Source: Gonocerus acuteangulatus (taxonomy: Eukaryota; Arthropoda; Insecta; Hemiptera; Coreidae). Taken from it: a stretch of 64,000 nucleotides of DNA. Below the pieces are notes generated by a model that ran no database searches, was not told where the DNA came from, and saw only the letters and a list, made by a program, of their open reading frames with translations. This document shows positions 60,148 to 64,000 of the stretch, one piece after another (position 1 is the first letter of the stretch; every line of letters starts with the position of its first letter). A program made the position numbers and the translations under genes. Location: contig OX328123.1 in assembly GCA_946811695.1 (NCBI GenBank), forward strand, positions 9,805,698 through 9,869,697. Reading direction: 5' to 3'.

Positions 60148-62718
60148 ATATTAATATAAATATATTTGTATATTAATATAAATATATTTGTCGGTTCGCT
60201 CTCCAGCCGGCTCAAAAATTGTCCAATTTTTATGAAATTTGCTACAAACATCTTTAGTCTAATTTGAAATGTCGAATTTGTTAAACAGGAAAATCCCTCT
60301 ACCGGAACATGGTTTTTAGAGCGACATTTGTGTGAAAAAAATCTTAACGCTTACGTTTTCGAGTTCATATGCATGCAGGCAGTCATTTTACAGGTTCCTA
60401 AACATAAGATAATGAATCAAGCCATTTTTAAAGTGATATCTGTAACCTTTTACAAGAAAAATGTATAGAACTACTTTCCCAGCCTAATTTTCAGTTGTGG
60501 TATTCAGAAACGATTGATTTAGTTGAAACTTGTTCCACATGTTTGAAATTCATCTAATCTAACATATTTCAGTATTGGTTGTGTTTAGAGGTAAGAAAGT
60601 ATTAGATAAAAAATTGTTTTAACAGACATGAAAAGTTTTTGGATCTAGGTATATTTTATAAAATATCCCGCAAACAGTTGAGAAATTGTGGTAAGTGGAA
60701 GGCGAACATTCGAAAGCTTACTAAATTCTATGCAGAAAAGGTTCTGAGGTAATTTTCGATGCTGCGATGTCAACCGCTAATCGGCCCCTTATACTTGTGT
60801 CAAACCGTCGAAAATCAAAATGATAAAATGGTAATGAAAACTTTTTAATGAATGAATTAATAAGAGCTTATTATGAGAAATGAGAAGAGATGGGCGGAAG
60901 AGGGCGGGACAGGCCTCACTCCACTGGTCTCAATGTCTACAGAATATATAAAATGTCTACAGAGACCCGATGGCCTTGAGGGTTAAGGCGTGAGCGCTTA
61001 ACACTCCGTGCCAAAGGTCGTGGGTTCGATTCCCACTAGGGGTGGTGGCTTTTCTTTCAAAAAAAGAAAAGGCATCACCCCTATCTGGCTAGAAAAGGGT
61101 GGTAACCTATAGATAATCCGTCCTAAAATTCGTAGTTAATAATAAATGGACGTTAAAATTAAAATTAAATTAAATTAAAATGTCTACACAAATATAAGGC
61201 TTAAAACAAATTGAATTTGAAATTACCTGATATTCACCGTACTTATGGCCATTTGGTATTTTCCTGTAACCAGTTTCTCCAAGACTCGTGAACTGTTTTA
61301 CACTGAGGCTCTCGTGTGGTGAAGCTTTGTTATTTGCGTTCTCTTGGAAACTAGAAATCAACCTGTCGATGAAGGACACATCTTCCTTTGCGTCAATGTC
61401 TTCCTCCGTAATATTGCCTTCTCTTTCTCCTAAACTATCAGTCACCAAGTCATTCGTAGGCTCTGTCACATCGGGTAGAAGAAAAGGTATTGAATCTTGT
61501 TTCCCTGTGGGTGAAAAATAAAAATCAATGAATTGCTTAAAGTAAGATTTCATTATAAAAGAAACATAACTAGTGAAACAATTATATTTTTATTAATAAA
61601 TGAACAAAACAGACATTTCCTACTGATGGCTGATCATATTTGGCGACAGATTTCTTATTATTCCAAGAAAAATCTTCTTTTTAATCTTTAGAAAAATAAG
61701 CTTCCAGCCTATGTATAAGCCATCAGTTGATGTCATGTGATTTAATATACATATAATTTTGGAAAGACCATATTCATGTACCTGAATCAGTGTTAGGTTC
61801 TTAAACGTTTCGTTTTGACAATATTCAGATCAGAGTTGAGATATTGTCATCCGTTTGTGTTACGGTAATTACCAATAAGAATCTGGTAATAGTATCTTAA
61901 TTTATAAAAATATAAGACGTTGGGATTACAGTGGTAATTGCAGAAATGTTACGATTACGGTTGTATTCAAATATTAAATTTATGATTATACTTGTAATCA
62001 ATGAAAAAAATAGTTATAATTACAGGCAACCGCTGTGATTACACTCTTAATTACAGAAAAATGTGATTACGAGTGAAATTATAGTCAAATGTGTGATTAA
62101 AATAGTAATCGTTATCACTCTTGCAATTACAATTACAATTGTATCTCCAGGGTCTGTGATTATAATCGTAATCATGATTATGATTATGACCAAATTTGAT
62201 CAGGATATTGTCAAAATGAAACATTTAAAAATATCAGGAGTGATCAATGAGTAAGATGAAATATCTACTGAGCTTCAATAAATTAATTTATGAAATTTAA
62301 AGTTATCATCTGGAAAATATTTGATTTTTGATATGATAACTAACTGAGATAATATAGTATTTTTTTTTTTTTTTTTTTTTTTACGGTGCATCTACATCTA
62401 GGCCATTAGCGCCGACATCCAGGGTGCAGCGAGGAATTTTTACCAGCGAGCCGTGGGATGCTAAGATTCCTGCCAGAGGTTGGGAATCGAACCCACCATC
62501 TCCCGCTTATGAATCCAAGGCGCTAGCCATTAGACCACGGGAGACCCCGAGATAATATAGTAAAACTAATATGGTACAAGTTGAGGCGACAATACTCCAA
62601 AGAAAAAAAATCTTACCAGGAATACGTGCAATGCTGGAATCTGTGTCTAAATCCAAAAGTATGCCTTCAGAATAAGTTGTTTCGTTTACAATAAGCTTAG
62701 GCTGTTCCTTGCTTGCCC
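37014..62718 (-). CDS. Frizzled-CRD / triple LDLa single-pass membrane protein, corin-like ectodomain (5' partial, 10 exons seen)
   Basis: Ten minus-strand exons (listed separately) join in phase with GT-AG introns and give about 500 residues with no stop. Order: acidic, Ser/Thr/Pro-rich stalk with an NETT glycosylation site; frizzled-type cysteine-rich domain with exactly ten cysteines split over two exons; three LDLa repeats of six cysteines each; one hydrophobic helix; a charged 60-residue tail ending HDDWSNLQ. Fz plus LDLa is known from corin and MFRP-type proteins; corin adds SRCR and trypsin domains, and I found no protease motif in the rest of the window. The helix lies C-terminal of the ectodomain, so a type I receptor orientation is inferred. 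Protein function is unknown; ligand binding at the cell surface is plausible. N-terminal exons, including any signal peptide or N-terminal anchor, are off the window. Introns reach about 7 kb and are filled with transposons. The join from LDLa3 to the transmembrane exon is phase-compatible but unproven. Confidence 0.72.
37327..37411 (+). repeat. (TA)n microsatellite
   Basis: About 42 TA repeats. Confidence 0.95.
37412..38679. other. AT-rich intronic sequence with repeat fragments
   Basis: Contains short duplicated pieces (ACCCTTATTTTAAAAAGTAT), a small palindrome near 37765-37800 and, at 38400-38520, a fragment matching 40550-40640. No exon recognised. Confidence 0.45.
39976..40195 (+). mobile_element. 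SINE S1, full length
   Basis: GGGGTCTCCCGTGGTGTAAT to a poly(A) of about 55. Duplication ATGAACAGGAACC / ATGAACTGGAACC at 39963-39975 and 40196-40208. Inserted in a family-2 repeat in reverse. Confidence 0.85.
40280..40560 (+). repeat. Dispersed family 6
   Basis: GGGGATTGAAGGTAGATGTG, GGTGGACCACCCTTATCACT and CATAAAAATCGGTCAAGCTG; a second copy is at 41525-41700. Resembles the 3' end of an RTE-like retroelement but has no ORF. Confidence 0.5.
41077..41106 (-). ncRNA. Hammerhead-like core, one core substitution
   Basis: Minus strand: CTGATAA (consensus CTGANGA), the same 6-bp stem II, GAAA. Probably inactive. Confidence 0.4.
41180..41209 (+). ncRNA. Hammerhead-like core
   Basis: CTGATGA, then a perfect 6-bp stem II GCCCAT/ATGGGC with loop TAGGAG, then GAAA. 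Exact match to CUGANGA ... GAAA. Confidence 0.6.
42340..42530 (+). mobile_element. SINE S2 copy
   Basis: GTGGGTTCGATTACCACTTG, GGTGGCTTTTCTTTAGAAAA, GGTGGTAACCTATAGATAAC, AATGGACGTTAAAATTTAAA. Confidence 0.75.
42785..42825 (-). mobile_element. SINE S1 tail fragment
   Basis: T tract plus ACGGCGCATCTACATCTAAG and CCATTAGCGCCGG, the reverse of the S1 tail. Confidence 0.55.
42826..43380. other. AT-rich intron of the Fz/LDLa gene
   Basis: No repeat family or exon recognised. Confidence 0.4.
43387..43473 (-). CDS. Exon: transmembrane helix
   Basis: Acceptor AACTACAG, donor GACTG/GTATGT, 28 codons: [14 protein letters not shown] followed by [14 protein letters not shown]. About 22 hydrophobic residues form one helix. 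It enters in phase 2, which matches LDLa repeat 3, and leaves in phase 2, which matches the tail exon. The internal ATG (MNAITI) could instead start a separate small protein, so linkage to the LDLa exons is inferred from phase, strand and order. Confidence 0.55.
43480..44820. other. AT-rich intron, nothing recognised
   Basis: A plus-strand open frame at 44347-44568 shows no motif. 44575-44690 resembles the flank of the satellite (23705-23820). Confidence 0.4.
44822..46072 (+). mobile_element. Dispersed family 1, copy 2, with family-5 insertion
   Basis: Matches 280-1105 at both ends. The middle (45350-45850) is a reversed-context piece of family 5 (GGTCAAGTTCATTAAACAGT), so one element sits inside another. 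Confidence 0.5.
46282..46366 (-). CDS. Possible alternative terminal exon (secreted form)
   Basis: After an AG acceptor (AAATGTTAG) the phase-2 frame that fits LDLa repeat 3 stays open for 27 residues ([20 protein letters not shown], then YESKEFG) to TAG. AATAAA follows 11 bases later at 46265-46270. If used it would end the protein before the transmembrane helix. The polypyrimidine tract is weak and a short open frame can arise by chance. Confidence 0.25.
46919..47066 (-). CDS. Exon: LDL-receptor class A repeat 3
   Basis: Acceptor TTTTTTTCAG; donor inferred at TTTAC/GTGATC, the same phase-2 position as in repeat 1. 48 codons. Contains [18 protein letters not shown], then [11 protein letters not shown] (the usual Ser of the motif is Ala). 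An in-frame TGA follows four bases after the donor, so the splice is required for the protein to continue. Confidence 0.78.
47480..47870 (-). pseudogene. mariner transposase, internally deleted
   Basis: Minus strand reads [30 protein letters not shown] (N-terminal helix-turn-helix region), then jumps to [20 protein letters not shown], the segment with the third catalytic Asp, and on to [10 protein letters not shown] and a [12 protein letters not shown] end in a shifted frame. The central catalytic part is deleted. Confidence 0.7.
48065..48232 (+). mobile_element. SINE S2 copy, 5' truncated
   Basis: AACACTCCGTGCCAAAGGGT-like start, GGTTTGATTCCCACTAGGGG, GTGGTAACCTATGGATAACC, AATAAATGGACGTTAAAATT. 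Confidence 0.75.
48414..48514 (-). CDS. Exon: LDL-receptor class A repeat 2
   Basis: Acceptor GGTCTTTCAG, donor GAAG/GTATGT, 33 codons. Contains [16 protein letters not shown], then the canonical acidic motif [11 protein letters not shown]. The first cysteine of the repeat comes from the previous exon. Phase 2 in, phase 1 out. Confidence 0.85.
48670..48842 (+). mobile_element. 5S rRNA-headed SINE, second copy
   Basis: AATGCACCGGTTCCCATAGA, CAGTACCTGAATGGGTTGCC, GGTGGCAACCTATAGATAGC, GGCGATAATAGCCCAA. More diverged from 5S rRNA than the copy at 14768. Confidence 0.7.
48846..48907 (+). repeat. (TA)n microsatellite
   Basis: About 31 TA repeats; another block lies at 48943-48970 and a third at 49346-49400, bracketing the palindrome. 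Confidence 0.95.
49081..49110 (-). ncRNA. Hammerhead-like core
   Basis: Exact mirror of 49239-49268 on the minus strand: CTGACGA, GGCTAC/GTAGCC, GAAACGTCC. Confidence 0.6.
49239..49268 (+). ncRNA. Hammerhead-like core
   Basis: CTGACGA, perfect 6-bp stem II GGCTAC/GTAGCC with loop CAATGA, GAAACGTCC. Confidence 0.6.
50146..50190 (+). mobile_element. 5'-truncated SINE S1 tail
   Basis: CCGGCGCTAATGGCCACGAT, GCGCCGT and poly(A), flanked by the 12-bp duplication TTACAATGTTAC. Confidence 0.75.
50210..50480 (-). pseudogene. LINE reverse-transcriptase fragment
   Basis: Minus strand reads [39 protein letters not shown]. The LxLxxKLxxYKSxLxPIWTYGxxLW pattern is the C-terminal thumb region of Jockey-type reverse transcriptases. 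It breaks afterwards. Confidence 0.65.
50968..51106 (-). CDS. Exon: LDL-receptor class A repeat 1
   Basis: Acceptor TTTTCTAG, donor TTCAC/GTGAGT, 45 codons. Six cysteines in LDLa spacing, from [18 protein letters not shown] to [11 protein letters not shown]. The usual calcium-coordinating DCxDxSDE has Asn in place of the first Asp after the Cys. The last residues (VCNKHQFT) begin repeat 2. Phase 1 in, phase 2 out. Confidence 0.85.
51374..51490 (-). CDS. Exon: frizzled cysteine-rich domain, cysteines 8-10
   Basis: Acceptor TTTGAACAG, donor AAAG/GTAAGA, 38 codons. Reads [20 protein letters not shown], then [15 protein letters not shown]. It completes the Fz domain begun at 58729, making ten cysteines in all. 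The intron between the two halves is about 7.2 kb and holds a hAT element, a LINE fragment and a foldback MITE. Phase 1 on both sides. Confidence 0.82.
51915..52467. mobile_element. Foldback hAT-like MITE, copy 5
   Basis: GGTAAATCTGAAGGAGAGCG to CGCTCTCCTTCAGTTTTACC, flanked by the perfect 8-bp duplication AGAAATAG (51907-51914, 52468-52475). Lies in the intron between the Fz halves. Confidence 0.85.
52485..53740 (+). repeat. Long imperfect tandem duplications
   Basis: CAGTGTTGCCTAGGTGGAGA recurs at about 52489 and 52895; TTCAACATTAACCCATGGAT recurs near 53179, 53470 and (variant) 53640. Units of about 290-410 bases, AT-rich, non-coding. Confidence 0.7.
53750..54400. repeat. Repeat beginning GGGTCATTCCATGTCAAATC
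   Basis: The opening resembles a repeat sequence I recall from arthropod genomes. The rest is AT-rich; no termini or ORF identified. 54400-54790 holds nothing I can support. Confidence 0.3.
55260..55575 (+). pseudogene. Possible piggyBac-type C-terminal fragment
   Basis: A plus-strand frame reads [29 protein letters not shown], a Cys/His pattern like the C-terminal zinc finger of piggyBac transposases. Upstream the frame is broken by stops. Low certainty. Confidence 0.3.
56555..57955 (+). mobile_element. hAT element, 1.4 kb, decayed
   Basis: Flanked by the perfect 8-bp duplication GGTGGTGG (56547-56554, 57956-57963). Ends CAGTG...CACTG with subterminal GGGTAAATACCC repeats on both sides. 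A frame at 57335-57544 ([30 protein letters not shown]) is like hAT transposase. Confidence 0.7.
58060..58300 (+). pseudogene. LINE ORF2 C-terminal fragment
   Basis: Reads [20 protein letters not shown] then [13 protein letters not shown], the CxxC...H...C motif at the end of LINE ORF2, followed by a typical tail. Located in the intron between the Fz halves. Confidence 0.6.
58729..58971 (-). CDS. Exon: frizzled cysteine-rich domain, cysteines 1-7
   Basis: Acceptor CTTTTGAG, donor CCAAG/GTATGT, 80 codons. Reads [20 protein letters not shown], then a helical segment, then [10 protein letters not shown] and IPPCRKSCQ. The LCSLLxPxC and PPCRxxC patterns are diagnostic of Fz CRDs. Seven of the ten conserved cysteines are here; the other three fall in the next exon. 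The closest architectural match I can name is the corin/MFRP-type Fz domain. Confidence 0.85.
59083..59228 (+). mobile_element. SINE S2 fragment
   Basis: GGTCGTGGGTTCGATTCCCA, TGGCTTTTCATT, ending GGACGTTAAAATTTAAATAA. Confidence 0.65.
59835..59961 (-). CDS. Exon: Pro/Thr-rich linker
   Basis: The acceptor is a long T tract followed by AG; the donor is GTATGT. It codes 42 residues beginning [18 protein letters not shown] with a run of proline and threonine ([11 protein letters not shown]), then FNYSE with an NYS sequon. It looks like a mucin-like spacer directly before the frizzled domain. Phase 0 in, phase 1 out. Confidence 0.65.
60112..60780 (+). mobile_element. Dispersed family 5 copy
   Basis: TA microsatellite, then GTCGGTTCGCTCTCCAGCCG, AATTTTTATGAAATTTGCTA, CCGGAACATGGTTTTTAGAG, AACGCTTACGTTTTCGAGTT. 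Confidence 0.6.
60963..61178 (+). mobile_element. SINE S2, near full length
   Basis: GACCCGATGGCCTTGAGGGT (tRNA-like A box region), GGTCGTGGGTTCGATTCCCA, GGTGGTAACCTATAGATAAT, AATAAATGGACGTTAAAATT. Confidence 0.8.
61227..61504 (-). CDS. Exon: acidic Ser/Thr-rich stalk
   Basis: Acceptor CACCCACAG, donor CAG/GTAATT. It codes 92 residues in a single open frame, acidic in the middle ([17 protein letters not shown]) and ending GHKYGEYQ. It contains a second sequon, NIT. No fold is recognised; it reads as an extended extracellular linker. It enters in phase 1 and leaves in phase 0, matching both neighbours. Confidence 0.65.
61560..62345. other. Intron, simple-sequence drift
   Basis: 62000-62200 has irregular GTGATTATAATCGTAATCAT-type repeats on GTAATTA/ATGATTA. 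No exon recognised. Confidence 0.4.
62360..62548 (-). mobile_element. SINE S1, full length
   Basis: Reverse copy, poly(T) to GGGAGACCCC, flanked by the perfect 14-bp duplication GAGATAATATAGTA (62346-62359, 62549-62562). Confidence 0.85.
62617..62718 (-). CDS. Exon: stalk region with N-glycosylation site
   Basis: Flanked by TTTCAG and GTAAGA. It enters with two bases and leaves after one, and codes 33 residues starting [18 protein letters not shown] and ending SSIARIP. NETT is a glycosylation sequon, fitting an extracellular stalk. The outgoing phase matches the next exon. This is the most 5' exon I can support; nothing convincing was seen between it and the window end. Confidence 0.65.
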
Positions 62719-62913
62719 CTGAAATACAAGGAATTTAATACAGATTGTTTTCATATGTTGGGGATGCTGAAAGAAGTGCAACCATTGGATAGGATGTATG
62801 TCAAATAAAAGGCCTTTTTTTCCGTCACAACTGTTCCATTGATACTGCTAAGCTGCTTTCGGAAACAAACTTTGTGCAAAGGAAACGTTTCTACATTCTG
62901 AGGATCGTCCTAG

Positions 62914-63032
62914 AAGAATCCAGAATATTCTAGAGTATTCCACAACATTCTAGAACAACTCAGATCATTGTGGGATATTACAGAACAATCTTCTTGTATG
63001 GTTGGTGTACCCATTGGTAGGGGGTATATAAA
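62914..63032 (+). promoter_or_regulatory. Heat-shock-element-like cluster and TATA box
   Basis: AGAAGAATCCAGAATATTCT then AGAGTATTCCACAACATTCT and AGAAC contain alternating GAA/TTC blocks in near 5-bp register. TATATAAA follows at 63025-63032. No plus-strand gene follows within the window, so function is uncertain. Confidence 0.35.
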
Positions 63033-63375
63033 GCATGATCTGTTTTTGGGCTTGAATTTCAGTGAATTACAGCAAATAAATAACACTGTTCTGCAAAAAA
63101 AAACTTTTCTCCCCTCCCTTGAACAATTTTGCCTGTTTCTCATGTTTTCAGGTGTGCTGAGTCCGAATCTGAACTCAGAAAAATTCTATCACCCTCTGAT
63201 TTTGAGAGAAAAGAGGAGAAACTTGGAAAAAATGAAAAATTGTATTTGAAAATTATTGTCTTTATTATAACAGATTTTTTTTTCTTTTTCAACGGTAAAA
63301 TATAATTAATTGAATCTTGCATGCTATCAGGTATAATACTAGATATGACACAACTCAAAAAATATACACACATCG

Positions 63376-64000
63376 TCAATGAGTATTTTTTTTTCTTTTG
63401 TACTCTTCCTCCTCTGTCTCCCGCTGCAGTGTCCAGCAGTAATCCGCCAGCATCTTCTCATTCCATTTGCCAGTATATCTTTTTTCCATTCTGGATATGT
63501 CTTGGTGGAATCGTTCTCCATGTTCGTCCGAAACTGCACCCAAATTTGGGGCGAAAAAGTCTAGGTGACTATGCAGGAAATGTATTTTTAAGGACATATT
63601 GCATCCCAATGTTTTATATGAAGTAAGCAGTTCTTGGACTATTTTTCGGTAGTCTCTAGATTTTTCGTTTCCCAAAAACTTAGCACATACCTCTCGAAAA
63701 GCAATCCAAGCCTTTTTCTCAGTAGTATTTAACTTTGCTTCAAAAGTGAGGTCCTTGAGTAGATGTCGAATTTGGGGTCCTACAAAAATTCCCTCCTTTA
63801 TCTTAGCATTGCTGAGATGCGGAAATTTTTGTTTTAAGTACATGAAACCGTCTCCTTCCTTGTCCATCGCTTTTACGAAGTTTTTCATTAGCCCCAATTT
63901 TATGTGGAGTGGGGGTATAATTATTTGGGTTTTGTCCACTAATGGAGGATTGGTAATTTCACCTACTTTTTCCTTACGCTCTGGCCATTTTTTTACGACA
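63376..64000 (-). CDS. Conserved arthropod ORF of unknown function, C-terminal part (N-terminus off window)
   Basis: The frame is open from the window edge to a stop at 63376. Residues upstream of the first GTG still read as protein (WPERKEKVGEITNPPLVDK), so the start lies beyond 64000. Visible landmarks, in order: IPPLHIKLGLMKNFVKAMDK, KFPHLSNAKIKEGIFVGPQI, CNMSLKIHFLHSHLDFF, SDEHGERFHQDI, GKWNEKMLADYCW, then a Glu/Lys-rich end. From memory this is a family of uncharacterised, often multicopy arthropod proteins, probably carried by a mobile element; I cannot name the element. It is intact over about 200 residues, so it is either a recent copy or under constraint. It lies tail-to-head upstream of the Fz/LDLa exons and is probably independent of that gene. 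Confidence 0.65.
   Translation of the reverse strand, partial: VVKKWPERKEKVGEITNPPLVDKTQIIIPPLHIKLGLMKNFVKAMDKEGDGFMYLKQKFPHLSNAKIKEGIFVGPQIRHLLKDLTFEAKLNTTEKKAWIAFREVCAKFLGNEKSRDYRKIVQELLTSYKTLGCNMSLKIHFLHSHLDFFAPNLGAVSDEHGERFHQDISRMEKRYTGKWNEKMLADYCWTLQRETEEEEYKRKKNTH

Overview
This window is AT-rich, gene-poor animal DNA, almost certainly from an insect. A decayed 7-transmembrane odorant receptor (a family known from insects) lies at 6908-7878. Introns are kilobases long, TA/CT microsatellites are dense, and there are many tRNA- and 5S-rRNA-derived SINEs plus hAT, piggyBac, mariner, Penelope-like and LINE remnants. The order cannot be fixed by eye.

The best-supported gene runs on the minus strand from beyond 62718 down to 37014. 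Ten exons join in phase without a stop. They encode a Ser/Thr/Pro-rich stalk, a frizzled-type cysteine-rich domain with ten cysteines, three LDL-receptor class A repeats, one transmembrane helix and a 60-residue tail, followed by a polyadenylation signal. The ectodomain resembles corin, but no serine protease was found. Exons 5' of 62718 are outside the window.

Downstream on the same strand are exons of one or two small, unrecognised membrane-protein genes (31175-31285, 30980-31085, 24356-24428, 2860-2965). They include a strikingly conserved exon duplicated 28 kb apart. At the right edge, minus strand, is the end of a conserved ORF (63376-64000) that I recall as multicopy in arthropods.

Layout: 1-10 kb, dispersed repeats, foldback MITEs and the odorant-receptor pseudogene; 10-18 kb, a hAT MITE, a LINE interrupted by a SINE, and a 28-bp minisatellite; 18.6-23.7 kb, a 49-bp satellite of about 103 copies; 25.1-26.4 kb, a Penelope-like remnant with inverted ends; 28.7-30.7 kb, a candidate DNA element and a piggyBac remnant; 31.6-34.3 kb, a dispersed element, a 44-bp tandem array and a SINE; 35.6-36.9 kb, degenerate minisatellites; 37-63 kb, the Fz/LDLa gene, with transposons in its introns.

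The most interesting non-genic signal is a set of hammerhead-ribozyme-like cores (CTGANGA - hairpin - GAAA). They occur as inverted pairs inside three palindromic repeats and singly at three other sites. A second is a group of SINEs with different heads (tRNA or 5S rRNA) that share middle and tail modules.
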